Shown: positions 9,247 through 18,861 of the stretch, in pieces
Position numbering within the stretch: position 1 is the first letter of the stretch
Layout: the number at the start of each line of letters is the position of its first letter
NCBI RefSeq assembly: GCF_000336635.1
Contig: NZ_AOLY01000040.1
Coordinates: 89,544-153,543 of the forward strand
Direction of reading: 5' to 3'
Length of the DNA: 64,000 nt
Source: Haloarcula japonica DSM 6131
GTDB taxonomy: Archaea > Halobacteriota > Halobacteria > Halobacteriales > Haloarculaceae
Position numbers and translations under genes: made by a program
Notes under the pieces: generated by a model
What the model saw: only the letters and a program-made list of their open reading frames with translations
Database searches by the model: none
What the model was told of the DNA's origin: nothing

Positions 9247-10950
9247 TCATTCGTGGAGCCCACCGACTTCTTTGTAGAACGACGATTGGAGGGACTCGAC
9301 CATCTCTTCGTCACGGTCGATGCGAACGTCGATGACGAACGGGACATCGGCGTTGGTCCCGTCTTCGAGTGCCGCCGCGAGTTCAGCAGGCGTCACCGCC
9401 TGCGTCGCTTCGGCACCGAACGCCTCGGCTGCTTTCACGAAGTCGGTGTCGTGGAACTCGACGCCAGCGATGTCGCCCTCCTCGTGTTGCATCTGACGAA
9501 CCATCCCAAGGCTGGTGTCGTTGAGGACAACGAACGTGGGCGCGACGCCGTTCTCGACAGCTGTCTCCACGCTAGTCATCGTCATCGTGAAGCCACCGTC
9601 GCCGGCGACGGCGATGATATCCTTCTCTGTGGTAATGGCGGCTGACACCGCGGCCGGTGTTGCCCATCCCATCGCGCCGACGCCACCACTCCCGTAGTAG
9701 GTCCCGGTCTCCGGTGTCTGGAGGTAATTGAGCAGCCAGAACCGGTTATTGCCGGAGTCGGCGGTCACAATGGTATCCGAATCAACGACGGTCTCAATCT
9801 CTTTAATCGCACGCTGTGGCTTGATTGGCGACGCATCCGACTCGCATACGGGTGCACAGAATGACTCCTGCGCTGCGGCCGCACGGTCACGTGCCCAGTC
9901 GTTTCCAGCGCTCTCGGGGAGGTTCGCCGCTATGTCGTCGAGACTGTGTGCTGCATCACCGATGAGTGCGACATCTGCGGGGTAGACCCAGCCAGCGTTG
10001 CGTGTGTCGATGTCAGCGTGGATGATGGTCTGCTCGTCGGGCCGGATGAACTCCGGGGACTGCCAGTTCGTGTCCATTGGGTTCATGCGACAACCGACGA
10101 CGAGCAGTACGTCTGCCTCACTGACAACCTGATTTGCGCCCTCATGACCGAAGGAGCCGATAACACCCGCGGCCAGCTCATGGGTTTCGGGGAACGTCGA
10201 CTTGCCGAGATAGGAGGTAGTGACGACGGCATCAGTAGCCTCAGCGACGGTTTCGAGCTGGTCGTAGGCGTCGGCCGCGTGAACGCCGTTGCCGGCGATG
10301 ATGACCGGGCGGTCTGCCTCGCTCAATGCTGTAATCGCTGTCTGAACATCCTCTTGGGCCGGTCGCGCTTCCCAGTTTTGCACCTGATCGTGGCCATCCC
10401 AGACCGGCGGAATCGGGTCTTCGGGCATCTCCTCGGTGACGGCGTCGCCGTCGAGGATTAGTGCCGTTGGCCCTGGCCGGCCAGCAGTCGCGTGTTTGAA
10501 CGCGAGCTGGAGGCTCCGTACCGTCTCCGTCGGTGAGCGCGGGAACCAGTTTTCCTTGGTGTAGGCATCGAGCGCTGACGGCAGGTCCAGCCCCCCGTAG
10601 TCACCGCGGGCCTGCTGGTACGGCGCAAGCGTGGAATAGTCGCCACGCTCGCTGGCCTCGGTAATAACGACCATCGGGGAGGAAGCGAGCTTCCCTTCCA
10701 TCTGGCCGATTGCGCCGAGGCTCCCGATCCAGGGGCCCTGTCCCGCGAGGACCCCAGGATTGCCGGTGAGTCGGCCGTGCATCTCGGCCATGACGCTGGC
10801 TTCGCGCTCATCGCGTGGTCGGACCATCTCGACGTCGGCATCCGGTACATGATCGAGAATCTCGATGGCACGACCACCGGGATATCCGAAAACGTACTCG
10901 ACGCCTTGCTCGTCCAGTTCTTCGACAAGGCGCTTTCCTGTTTCAGTCAT
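9247..10950 (-). CDS. Thiamine-diphosphate-dependent enzyme (acetolactate synthase/decarboxylase family)
   Basis: A 567-residue three-domain ThDP enzyme. Seen are FGYPGG near residue 21, the cofactor-activating Glu48 region (RPRDEREASVMAEMHGR), a central domain with the ADRPVIIAGNGVHAADA segment, and the ThDP/Mg motif GDGGFTM ending in VVLND about 28 residues later. The family carries out decarboxylation or carboligation of 2-oxoacids. No regulatory subunit gene is adjacent, so a biosynthetic acetolactate synthase is less likely than a catabolic decarboxylase, acetyltransferase or lyase. First gene of the leftward group, facing the importer across the gap. Exact reaction not determinable here. 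Confidence 0.85.
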   Translation of the reverse strand: MTETGKRLVEELDEQGVEYVFGYPGGRAIEILDHVPDADVEMVRPRDEREASVMAEMHGRLTGNPGVLAGQGPWIGSLGAIGQMEGKLASSPMVVITEASERGDYSTLAPYQQARGDYGGLDLPSALDAYTKENWFPRSPTETVRSLQLAFKHATAGRPGPTALILDGDAVTEEMPEDPIPPVWDGHDQVQNWEARPAQEDVQTAITALSEADRPVIIAGNGVHAADAYDQLETVAEATDAVVTTSYLGKSTFPETHELAAGVIGSFGHEGANQVVSEADVLLVVGCRMNPMDTNWQSPEFIRPDEQTIIHADIDTRNAGWVYPADVALIGDAAHSLDDIAANLPESAGNDWARDRAAAAQESFCAPVCESDASPIKPQRAIKEIETVVDSDTIVTADSGNNRFWLLNYLQTPETGTYYGSGGVGAMGWATPAAVSAAITTEKDIIAVAGDGGFTMTMTSVETAVENGVAPTFVVLNDTSLGMVRQMQHEEGDIAGVEFHDTDFVKAAEAFGAEATQAVTPAELAAALEDGTNADVPFVIDVRIDRDEEMVESLQSSFYKEVGGLHE

Positions 10951-11191
10951 GGGTAGTGAATTTGGGTGTCATTATCGATTGTCGCGTTACGTCACACTGT
11001 GGGTAACTCCCAAGATATAGAGTTTGGGGTGCAACGTTGCAGCAATCACAATTGGGGAGGCATACGGCCGGAGCCCTGCGAAACAAGATGGACTGTTGTG
11101 GTGTTCAAGTAATTCGACCACACTCTAGTCCCCGTTTCTAGTGGGGTCAACGCCTCTGGGGCTCGTACTCTCTATCACTGTCCACCAAACA

Positions 11192-11208
11192 GTTCGAATA
11201 ATTAGAAC
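11192..11208. promoter_or_regulatory. Palindromic operator candidate, copy 1
   Basis: GTTCGAATAATTAGAAC, a 17-base imperfect palindrome with GTTC/GAAC arms. A TATA-rich stretch (11232-11248) begins 23 bases downstream on the plus strand. The second copy at 11625-11641 is its inverted repeat with one mismatch. Confidence 0.5.
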
Positions 11209-11363
11209 AGATCAAATTCCAACGTAGACTACATATATTCATATATACTCTGAAGTAATGAATCGTCTGAATGGTCGATAAAGCCCCTTTAACTGAGATT
11301 TCACCTGCTGAGTGAGACAACTACATCTCGAAGCATCGGACACTCCAGCCCGTGGATTACAGC

Positions 11364-11478
11364 GTTACTTTTGTAACAGCGTTTATCCCAGGATTTTCGC
11401 ATAGTGTTACACTCATATAGATGTAACAAACTCCTGCTACGCAGACTCGATTTACATTCTGCTACTGTTTTTGTTACA
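11364..11478. repeat. Cluster of TGTTACA/TGTAACA heptamers
   Basis: Four copies occur at 11372-11378, 11405-11411, 11422-11428 and 11472-11478. The middle two form an inverted pair separated by 10 bases. GTTAC at 11364 pairs with the first copy as a small palindrome. Two further GTTACA copies follow at 11585 and 11599. They look like binding sites for a dimeric protein; which protein is unknown. Confidence 0.5.
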
Positions 11479-11624
11479 TATCCCGGCAAGTAATTCTGGT
11501 CTGGAGTGGAAATATTCGTTCTTCGACGCTGTAGGGACAGTAGTGGTTTCGAGGGGTCCCTAGCGGATGGGATTCATTCATCGAGTTACACATGAGAGGT
11601 TACAGTGGGCCTGGCTGTCTGTTC

Positions 11625-11641
11625 GTTCTAATAATTCGAAC
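11625..11641. promoter_or_regulatory. Palindromic operator candidate, copy 2
   Basis: GTTCTAATAATTCGAAC, matching the reverse complement of the 11192 copy at 16 of 17 positions. The TATA box TTTATATA at 11661-11668 starts 19 bases downstream, an arrangement seen when an archaeal activator binds just upstream of the promoter core elements. Confidence 0.5.
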
Positions 11642-12091
11642 CACCATACTCTATGATTGATTTATATACCAGCGTCCTCCGGATAGCTGCCTGTACGAAC
11701 GGAGAATGACAACGGATCGCCAATCTGAGACTGCATTCCGATACGAGAACCGGACTACGCGCTCGGCATAGCTAGTCCAGCGCCGCTGACCGATTACACG
11801 CTTGAATCAGCACTCTCGTATCGGATCCCCGTGCCTATGTGAGGCAGAAGTGCATTGTAGCGGTCATAGAGTACGCATGATGCCCTGTCGTCGACACCGT
11901 TCGTATGGTTCGAACGAGTATCAGCACTGGAACGGCACGCACCCGACAGCGTGGACAACACAGACCAGTCAGATGATGGCCCTCTGCGTATCGATGTGTT
12001 CGAGGCCAGACCGGACCCCTCTCAGAGTCCGTCTTGTCTCTGCGCAGAACCGCTACGGTTCATAATAACGTTTATCACGAAAGATTGTGTC

Positions 12092-13336
12092 ATGGAGAGT
12101 GTTGCGATGCACGATACAGTCAGCCGTCGAACTGTCATGAAGAGCATTGGTGCCGCAGGCGCTGTCGGACTTGCAGGCTGTTCGACAGACGGTGGTAGTA
12201 GTGGTAACACCATCAGCATGGGCATCCTAATGGGGGTAACGGGTGGGTTGTCCGAAGTGGGCCCCGCAATTCGGGATGCCGCAGAACTAGCTGTAAAACA
12301 GGTCCGAGACGCGGACAACGGGTTCTCAGTCGAGACGCAGTTTGAGAATACGGAGACCAAGCCGAGTCGAGGTGTGAGTGGCGCAGAAGCCCTCGTAAAC
12401 GGTGGCTATCCGATGATCTGCGGGGGATTGGCATCATCGGTGACACTGCAGGTCGCAGAGAACGTCGCAATTCCGAACCAGACGGTGATGTGCTCACCAT
12501 CGGCGACGTCGCCGGATGTCTCCACACTGGAAGATAACGACTTCGTGTACCGGACGCCGCCAACGGACAAGCTGCAGGGATCGCTACTGGCACAGATCGC
12601 GGCCGAACGGCTCGAGAAAGAGAGCGCAGCTATCCTCTTTCTCAATAACGCGTACGGGAACGGCCTGTCAAACGGATTCACGAAGACGTTTGAAGAGGAA
12701 TACAGTGGGGAGGTCCTGAATCAGGTCTCGTACTCTGCGGGTCGTTCCTCCTACACGTCACAGTTGCAAAACGTCCTTGACGGTGACCCGGAGACGCTCG
12801 TGATTATCGGCTACCCGGAGAGCGGGAACAAGATCTTCCGGAATTTCTACGAGAACTTCGACAGAGCGGACATGGATATTCTGGTGCCGGACGGACTCAG
12901 GGCCGATGACTTGCCCGGAAATGTGGGACACGACATGACAAACGTCCGCGGGACCAATCCGTCCTCGGCCGGACCGGGGATCGAGTACTTCAGATCCGCA
13001 TACGAAGAGGAATACGGTTCCGCACCGGGGCCGTTCAATCAGCAGTCGTTCGATGCTGCGGCGGTTCTGATACTGGCACGTGCGGCAGCCGGTGAAGATG
13101 CCGGGACCGCAATTCGCGAGCAAATGCGGGCAGTCACAGATCCCGGTGGCGAAACAGTCGGACCCGAAAACCTGGGGGAGGGCGTTTCACTGGCGGCCGA
13201 CGGGACCGAAATCAATTATCAGGGTGTCTCGGGCCCAGTTGAGTTCGACGACAATGGGGACTTGGCCAGCGCCGTGTACAATTACTTCAGGTATACAGAG
13301 AACGGCACGGAGAATATCGAACAGGTGGAAGTGTAA
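12092..13336 (+). CDS. livK: Branched-chain-type ABC transporter substrate-binding lipoprotein
   Basis: A 414-residue exported protein. The N-terminus has a twin-arginine signal (SRRTVMKSIG) and a lipobox ending LAGC, so it is probably Tat-exported and lipid-anchored at the Cys. The mature part is a type I periplasmic-binding fold (MGILMGVTGGLSEVGPAIRDAA; later GGLASSVTLQVAENVAIPNQ), as in Leu/Ile/Val and amide-binding proteins. The ATG at 12092 is chosen because AATAA lies about 24-28 bases upstream and longer frames add non-signal sequence. The permeases and ATPases follow after the aminotransferase gene. The ligand could be an amino acid, amide or organic acid. Confidence 0.88.
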   Translation: MESVAMHDTVSRRTVMKSIGAAGAVGLAGCSTDGGSSGNTISMGILMGVTGGLSEVGPAIRDAAELAVKQVRDADNGFSVETQFENTETKPSRGVSGAEALVNGGYPMICGGLASSVTLQVAENVAIPNQTVMCSPSATSPDVSTLEDNDFVYRTPPTDKLQGSLLAQIAAERLEKESAAILFLNNAYGNGLSNGFTKTFEEEYSGEVLNQVSYSAGRSSYTSQLQNVLDGDPETLVIIGYPESGNKIFRNFYENFDRADMDILVPDGLRADDLPGNVGHDMTNVRGTNPSSAGPGIEYFRSAYEEEYGSAPGPFNQQSFDAAAVLILARAAAGEDAGTAIREQMRAVTDPGGETVGPENLGEGVSLAADGTEINYQGVSGPVEFDDNGDLASAVYNYFRYTENGTENIEQVEV

Positions 13337-13524
13337 CGAGGACACCTTGGGCTTCCCCACTTCGGATTACGATTACCCTGCAGATACGGCAAACTAACTG
13401 GGTTTTGTGCCATAGTTGCAACTCAGATAGAGACCATTCGCGATATTGTCTGTGAACGCTGGTGTCATAGTCAGTATCACACAACCCAAAGACTATAATC
13501 AAATACTGTTATAGTCATGAACTG

Positions 13525-14643
13525 ATGTCTCAGTACGCAGCACGCGTCGAAGAGATGGATATCAGCGGCATCCGAGAAGTCTTCGAGGCGGCAGGCGAAG
13601 ACGCAATCAATCTGGGTCTCGGTCAGCCTGATTTCCCAACTCCAGAACACGCCCGGGAGGCAGCGATGAGTGCGATTCAGGATGGGATGGGTGATTCATA
13701 CACGTCCAACAAGGGCATTCCAGAACTCAGAGAGGCTATCAGTGAACGCTACGCCACCGACAACGGACAGGACATACCGCCCGAAAACATCATTGCCACT
13801 GCCGGCGCAAGCGAGGCGATCCACGTCGCAATCGAAGCCCACGTCCAGCCAGGTGACGAAGTGCTCTGTCCCGACCCTGGGTTCCTGGCCTATGAACAAC
13901 TGGTGCTACTCGCCGGCGGCGAACCAAAGCGGGTCGAACTCAGAGATGACCTGACCCTCGACCCCGCTGCTGTCGAGAATGCCATTACGGATAACACGTC
14001 GCTGTTTATCGTTAACAGTCCTGCGAACCCGACTGGTGCGGTGCAATCGAAGCGAGACATGGCGGAGTTCGCACGGCTAGCGGATGAGCACGAAGTCATT
14101 TGCCTCTCCGATGAGGTCTATGAGAAGATCGTCTTCGATGGTGAACACCATTCACCGGCGGAATTCGCTAGCTCCGATAGAGTCATTCAGGCCAGCGCGT
14201 GCTCGAAAACGTACTCGATGACAGGGTGGCGGCTCGGGTGGGTGGCGGCCAGTTCGGAGCGAATCGAACGGATGCTCCGGGTGCACCAGTACGTGCAGGC
14301 CTGTGCCAGTGCCCCATCACAGTACGCTGCCGAAGCGGCGCTCACCGGTCCACAGGAACCGGTGAGAGAGATGGTGTCGGCCTTCGAGGAGCGCCGAGAC
14401 GTCCTTCTCGATGGGTTAGAGGACATCGGCCTCGACACACCAGTGCCGAAGGGCGCGTTCTACGCGATGCCCCACGTCCCGGACGGATGGACTCAGAAGA
14501 TGCTGGACAACGATGTTATTGTCGTCCCCGGCGAAGCGTTTGGGCCGAGCGGCAAGGGGCAGGCACGTATTTCGTACGCCACGAGCACAGCTGAACTGAA
14601 AGAGGCGCTGGAGGTAATACACACAGTCACGAACTCTTTGTAG
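13525..14643 (+). CDS. Class I/II PLP-dependent aminotransferase
   Basis: A 372-residue fold-type I aminotransferase. It has NLGLGQPDFPTP at the N-terminus, the NSPANPTG motif, LSDEVYEKI, and the PLP lysine in ASACSKTYSMTGWRLGW, followed by the carboxylate-binding Arg near the C-terminus (GQARISYA). It transfers the amino group of an amino acid to a 2-oxoacid. TATAAT 28-33 bases upstream of the ATG suggests a leaderless promoter of its own. Its place between an amino-acid-type binding protein and the permeases, upstream of a 2-oxoacid dehydrogenase complex, fits deamination of the imported substrate. Confidence 0.88.
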   Translation: MSQYAARVEEMDISGIREVFEAAGEDAINLGLGQPDFPTPEHAREAAMSAIQDGMGDSYTSNKGIPELREAISERYATDNGQDIPPENIIATAGASEAIHVAIEAHVQPGDEVLCPDPGFLAYEQLVLLAGGEPKRVELRDDLTLDPAAVENAITDNTSLFIVNSPANPTGAVQSKRDMAEFARLADEHEVICLSDEVYEKIVFDGEHHSPAEFASSDRVIQASACSKTYSMTGWRLGWVAASSERIERMLRVHQYVQACASAPSQYAAEAALTGPQEPVREMVSAFEERRDVLLDGLEDIGLDTPVPKGAFYAMPHVPDGWTQKMLDNDVIVVPGEAFGPSGKGQARISYATSTAELKEALEVIHTVTNSL

Positions 14644-14938
14644 GGCAACACCAGGGAGTCGCGACTGACTGTTTCATCCGGCAGTCGGCCTCATATTTAC
14701 CACCCGATGGGCGGTTTCATATTTTCTCGTCGCGGGCGCATGCGTTCGCGACTACACATTGGATCCCGCTATCGCCACCTTCCGTTGCAAAGCCCGTCTA
14801 ATTTCGCTGTCACGTCTGGTATTGTCAAGCGGTACCGTGTGTAATGCTAGCATGAAACCGGCGTATATCTTCGGTTCTCTGGGATTCTATGACGATTTTA
14901 CATCAAGATTTTTAACACTGGGTACAGAGCACCAAAGT

Positions 14939-16036
14939 ATGGCGGCACGAGACTACTACAGCCGTGGACAGAATCTGGTATACAACCGCCCAGTACTCGT
15001 TATATTCGCAGTTATTGGCGTGTTTCTCGTCTTCGACATCCTTCGACAGGTAGGCACTGGAACAATCGTCATCACAGACCTCATGAGTTACCTCTGGAAC
15101 GGACTGGTGCTTGGAATGTCGCTTGGACTGGCCGGTGTCGGTCTCTCGATGACATACAGTATCCTCAATTTCGCGAACTTTGCCCACGGTGACCTGATTA
15201 CGAGCGGTGCGTTTGCCGGCTGGGCGACGGCGTTTCTGATTGCCGGGCTGGGAGAGTTCTCTGTCGAATCGCTCATTCTTATCGGTGGCCCAATCGCAGT
15301 CGGTTCGAATGAGCTTGGGATCAATGTCGTCAATACCCCACTGGCGCTTCTGGCTGGCTTACTCGTCGCTGCGGTCCTGACAGCCGCTCTTTCGCTTTTA
15401 CTGGATCGCATCGTGTTCAAACCGATGCGCAGCGCCGACGGTGTGACGCTGATGATTGCCAGTGTCGGCGTCGCACTGTTCCTTCGTAACTTCCTCACCT
15501 ATTCGTTCCTGACCGATAGCCGCGGGCTGACAGGCGGGAACGTCCCCCAGTTTACTATTGCGGGCGTCACGTTCGGCGGACACCAGATTACGCTGGTCGT
15601 CGTCGCCGCACTCCTGATGCTTGGCACTCACATTCTGCTCCAGTACACAAAGATCGGCACGGCGATGCGTGCAATGGCCGCGAACAAGGACCTCGCAAAA
15701 GTCACGGGCATCCCGACGGAGCGCGTTGTCAAGCTCACGTGGATTATCGGCGGCGGGCTTACCGGGTGTGCAGGTTTTCTCATCGCATTACAGCAGGGGA
15801 CGCTCACAGTGACAATGGGGTGGGACCTGCTGTTACTGGTGTTCGCAGCGGTTATCCTCGGCGGTGTCGGTTCGATCTACGGAGCCATGGTCGGCGGCGT
15901 CATTCTCGGCATCGCGAGCCGACTCGCGCTCGTCTGGATTCCAGCCAGCTTCCTGCTGGTTGCGGCATTTGTTATCATGATCGTCATGCTGCTCGTGCGC
16001 CCGTCGGGGCTATTCAGTGGGAGGACGACGGCATGA
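14939..16036 (+). CDS. livH: Branched-chain-type ABC transporter permease (LivH)
   Basis: A 365-residue integral membrane protein with about nine hydrophobic segments and the family signatures SMTYSILNFANFAHGD and the EAA-like loop ANKDLAKVTGIPTERV. It forms one half of the membrane channel. I start at ATG 14939, with TTTTTAAC about 23-30 bases upstream; the longer frame from 14759 adds unconserved residues. It is longer than typical LivH because of an N-terminal extension and an inserted loop near residues 110-130. Its TGA overlaps the next ATG (ATGA), showing translational coupling. Confidence 0.88.
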   Translation: MAARDYYSRGQNLVYNRPVLVIFAVIGVFLVFDILRQVGTGTIVITDLMSYLWNGLVLGMSLGLAGVGLSMTYSILNFANFAHGDLITSGAFAGWATAFLIAGLGEFSVESLILIGGPIAVGSNELGINVVNTPLALLAGLLVAAVLTAALSLLLDRIVFKPMRSADGVTLMIASVGVALFLRNFLTYSFLTDSRGLTGGNVPQFTIAGVTFGGHQITLVVVAALLMLGTHILLQYTKIGTAMRAMAANKDLAKVTGIPTERVVKLTWIIGGGLTGCAGFLIALQQGTLTVTMGWDLLLLVFAAVILGGVGSIYGAMVGGVILGIASRLALVWIPASFLLVAAFVIMIVMLLVRPSGLFSGRTTA

Positions 16037-17340
16037 GTACGGGGTCCATTCAGGCGCGGGCTGAGGGCTGGCTTGGCAACAATGACGTGCGCCTGCTTGT
16101 CGCGCTTGCTCTCGCAATCGGAGGACTGTACGCGCTTTTCAGTGTCGTCCTCGGGTTCCAGCTGAATGGCACAGTCAACACGCTCCGTCGTGTCGCGTTC
16201 CTCTCGGCGATCTATGCCATGTTAGCGCTCGCACTGAACCTCCAGTGGGGGTACGCGGGCCTGTTCAATCTCGGTGCGGCCGGGTTCATGGCCATCGGTG
16301 TGTACACGATGGGGATACTGACCGCTCCAGTGACGGCTAGTCCGCCCGGTTTCGGGCTGCCACTGCCGGTCGCGATTGTGGGTGCTATCCTCATGACCGG
16401 GGTCATCGGCGGCCTCGCAGCGTTGCCTGCGATCCGACTCCGTGCCGACTATCTTGCAATCGTCACTGTCGCGTTCTCGGAAATCGTCCGCCTCACACTC
16501 CGTGCGCCGGAGTTCGCGAACACTCGAATCGCCGGCGTTGCATTCGGAACGGGCGGTGCGACGGGGCTGTCCTTGCCATCGAACCCGATCCGGATTCTCT
16601 TTTACACAGATCCGGCCGCAACAGCCCCAGCGCCAAATGCCCTGGGTGCGGCGATATTCAGCGCCGTGGAACCACTCGGAATTGAGCAGACGCTGGTCAT
16701 CGGCTGGGCGTACGTGGTTGTGTTGTGTCTCTGTCTCGGCCTTCTGTACTGGCTGATGATCCGTATCGGGAAGTCTCCCTTCGGACGGGTCCTCAAGAGC
16801 ATCCGGGAGGACCAGCAGGTCACGCAGGCGCTGGGAAAAGACACGCGCCTGTTCAAGATCAAGACGTTCGCGCTCGGCTGTGCGCTCATGGGCCTGATCG
16901 CTATCCTCTGGCGGCTCTCCGGGGGCTATGCATCGCCACGGATGTTCAAACCGATACAGACGTTCTATATCTTCATTGCGCTGTTTATCGGTGGGACCGG
17001 GTCACCAACGGGGAGTATTGTCGGCGGTGCCCTGTTCGCGAGTCTGCTCTTCGAGGGGCCATCGTTCATCCGCCGGGTCGTGGCAGAGTACCTCCAACTC
17101 AGCAACGCTCCCGATACGCTCGTCGGTGCTCTCGCCCAGTTAGGGACGCTCGATGTCACGCCACTGCTGGCGTATTCCGTGCAGGACGTGAGCATCTCCG
17201 CGCTCCGGCTCATGCTGTTAGGTATCGTTCTGGTGTATCTCATGCAACGGCATCCGGACGGGCTGCTCGGCCATCGAAAAGCAATCGCATCGAGCGTTGA
17301 CCTCTCACAACAGGCGACGCAAGAGGACGACAATGAGTAA
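16033..17340 (+). CDS. livM: Branched-chain-type ABC transporter permease (LivM)
   Basis: A 435-residue multi-spanning permease, the second channel subunit. Family wording includes NLQWGYAGLFNLGAAGFMAIG, ALPAIRLRADYLAIVTVAFSEIVR and the cytoplasmic loop FGRVLKSIREDQQVTQALGKD that contacts the ATPase. The start is set by the 4-base overlap with livH. A long insert between about 170 and 220 and a C-terminal cytoplasmic tail make it larger than many bacterial LivM proteins. The stop overlaps the livG start by 8 bases. Confidence 0.88.
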   Translation: MSTGSIQARAEGWLGNNDVRLLVALALAIGGLYALFSVVLGFQLNGTVNTLRRVAFLSAIYAMLALALNLQWGYAGLFNLGAAGFMAIGVYTMGILTAPVTASPPGFGLPLPVAIVGAILMTGVIGGLAALPAIRLRADYLAIVTVAFSEIVRLTLRAPEFANTRIAGVAFGTGGATGLSLPSNPIRILFYTDPAATAPAPNALGAAIFSAVEPLGIEQTLVIGWAYVVVLCLCLGLLYWLMIRIGKSPFGRVLKSIREDQQVTQALGKDTRLFKIKTFALGCALMGLIAILWRLSGGYASPRMFKPIQTFYIFIALFIGGTGSPTGSIVGGALFASLLFEGPSFIRRVVAEYLQLSNAPDTLVGALAQLGTLDVTPLLAYSVQDVSISALRLMLLGIVLVYLMQRHPDGLLGHRKAIASSVDLSQQATQEDDNE

Positions 17341-18160
17341 GAACGTACAATCAGCACGGAGCGACCAGACCCAGAAGGGACAGCAAGAGCAGATACTCAA
17401 AGTGGAAAACCTGCGGAAGACGTTCGGCGGTATTACCGCTGTCGCTGACGTCTCTTTCCACGTCCAAAAGGGGTCGATCACCGGTCTGATTGGTCCGAAT
17501 GGGGCTGGCAAGTCGACGACGTTCGACCTGATTACCGGTGTACAACGTCCGGATGGGGGCGAAGTCGAGTTCAACGACACGGAGATAACGGGGTATCGGT
17601 CGGATCAGGTCGCAAACCAGGGCCTCGTCCGGACCTTCCAGATCGCACGAGAGCTATCGGAGATGACCGTTCTGGAAAACCTGATGCTGGCACCACAGAA
17701 TCAGGCCGGCGAAGCAGTCTGGCGGGCGGTCCTCCCGCGAGCCAGAACGCGGGTCGTTGAACAGGAAAAAGAACTTCGAGAACAGGCCTGGGAGATGCTC
17801 GAACTGTTCGAGATCGAGCACGTCGCGCACGAATCCGCCGGCAATCTGTCAGGGGGCCAACGGAAGCTCTTGGAGATGGCGCGTGTGCTCATGACCGACC
17901 CCGAGATGGTACTGCTGGATGAACCGCTTGCGGGAGTCAATCCGACGCTTGAGGAGAAACTCATCGACCGGTTACATACGCTCAAAGAGCAGGGCTACAC
18001 CTTCCTCTTCGTCGAACACGATATGGACGTTATTATGAACAACTGCGACACGGTCATCGTGATGCACCAGGGGAGTGTTCTCACAGAGGGGCAACCGGAC
18101 GCAGTGAAAAACAACGATAAAGTGCTTGATGCCTACCTCGGAGAAGAGGTGAAAATATGA
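17333..18160 (+). CDS. livG: Branched-chain-type ABC transporter ATPase (LivG)
   Basis: A 275-residue ABC ATPase. Walker A GPNGAGKST at 54-62, signature LSGGQRKLLEMAR, and Walker B MVLLDEPLAGVNP are intact, followed by the LivG-type helix and the C-terminal VLDAYLGEE. It powers import together with LivF. The polar 20-residue N-terminal tail before the first strand is unusual but open. The ATG lies 8 bases inside livM; its TGA overlaps the livF ATG by 4 bases. Confidence 0.9.
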   Translation: MSKNVQSARSDQTQKGQQEQILKVENLRKTFGGITAVADVSFHVQKGSITGLIGPNGAGKSTTFDLITGVQRPDGGEVEFNDTEITGYRSDQVANQGLVRTFQIARELSEMTVLENLMLAPQNQAGEAVWRAVLPRARTRVVEQEKELREQAWEMLELFEIEHVAHESAGNLSGGQRKLLEMARVLMTDPEMVLLDEPLAGVNPTLEEKLIDRLHTLKEQGYTFLFVEHDMDVIMNNCDTVIVMHQGSVLTEGQPDAVKNNDKVLDAYLGEEVKI

Positions 18161-18861
18161 GTCTGCTGTCAGTACAGCAACTCGATGCCGGGTACGGTGA
18201 TCTGCAGATTCTCACAGACGTCGATATGGAAGTCGGGCAGGGTGAGTACATCACCATCGTCGGCCCGAACGGTGCGGGCAAGTCCACCGTGATGAAGTCA
18301 GTGTTCGGACTGACGACGTATATCGGGGGGGAAATCGTCTTCAATGACAGGGATATCGCCGGCGAACAGCCGGAAGAGATCATCTCGTATGGGTTGAGCT
18401 TCGTCCCCCAGAGCAACAACGTGTTCGAGCCACTGACAGTCACGGAGAACCTCAAGATGGGTGCATACACGCTGGACCAATTCCCGGAAGAGCGGCTACA
18501 GACAGTTTACGACCGGTTCCCGATACTCGAAACGCGATCAGAGCAGAAGGCAGGCACACTTTCAGGGGGGCAACAACAGATGCTGGCGATGGGCCGTGCG
18601 CTCATGCTCGATCCAGATCTGTTACTGCTTGACGAGCCCAGTGCAGGCCTCGCACCAGACCTCGTCGACGAGATGTTTGACCGCATCGACGAGATTAACG
18701 ACGCCGGAACCGCCGTCCTCCTCGTCGAACAAAACGCCAAAGAGGCATTGCGGCGGTGCGACCGCGGCTATGTACTCGTGCAGGGACAGAACCGACACGA
18801 AGACAGCGGTGAGGCACTTCTCAACGACCAACAGGTGCGCGAGGACTTCCTCGGCGGGTAG
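18157..18861 (+). CDS. livF: Branched-chain-type ABC transporter ATPase (LivF)
   Basis: A 234-residue ABC ATPase with Walker A GPNGAGKST at 36-44, the LivF-typical Q-loop region SFVPQSNNVFEPLTV, signature LSGGQQQMLAMGRALM and Walker B LLLLDEPSAGLAP. It pairs with LivG. Last gene of the importer operon; the next 414 bases hold no gene until microprotein copy A. Confidence 0.9.
   Translation: MSLLSVQQLDAGYGDLQILTDVDMEVGQGEYITIVGPNGAGKSTVMKSVFGLTTYIGGEIVFNDRDIAGEQPEEIISYGLSFVPQSNNVFEPLTVTENLKMGAYTLDQFPEERLQTVYDRFPILETRSEQKAGTLSGGQQQMLAMGRALMLDPDLLLLDEPSAGLAPDLVDEMFDRIDEINDAGTAVLLVEQNAKEALRRCDRGYVLVQGQNRHEDSGEALLNDQQVREDFLGG

Larger units (their letters stand above)
10951..12091. other. 1.1-kb divergent regulatory gap
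   Basis: No convincing gene lies between the ThDP enzyme and the importer's binding protein. It holds two copies of a 17-base palindrome, each followed by a TATA-like box on the plus strand, and a cluster of TGTTACA heptamers (separate entries). A 21-codon frame (ATG at 11706 to stop at 11771) preceded by GGAG might be a leader peptide, but there is nothing further to support it. The length is unusual for haloarchaea and argues for complex control or an undetected RNA. Confidence 0.6.

Noticed and set aside
8220-9335. 371-codon plus-strand frame opposite the epimerase
   Set aside because: Mirror frame of a clear SDR gene; the translation has no family resemblance.
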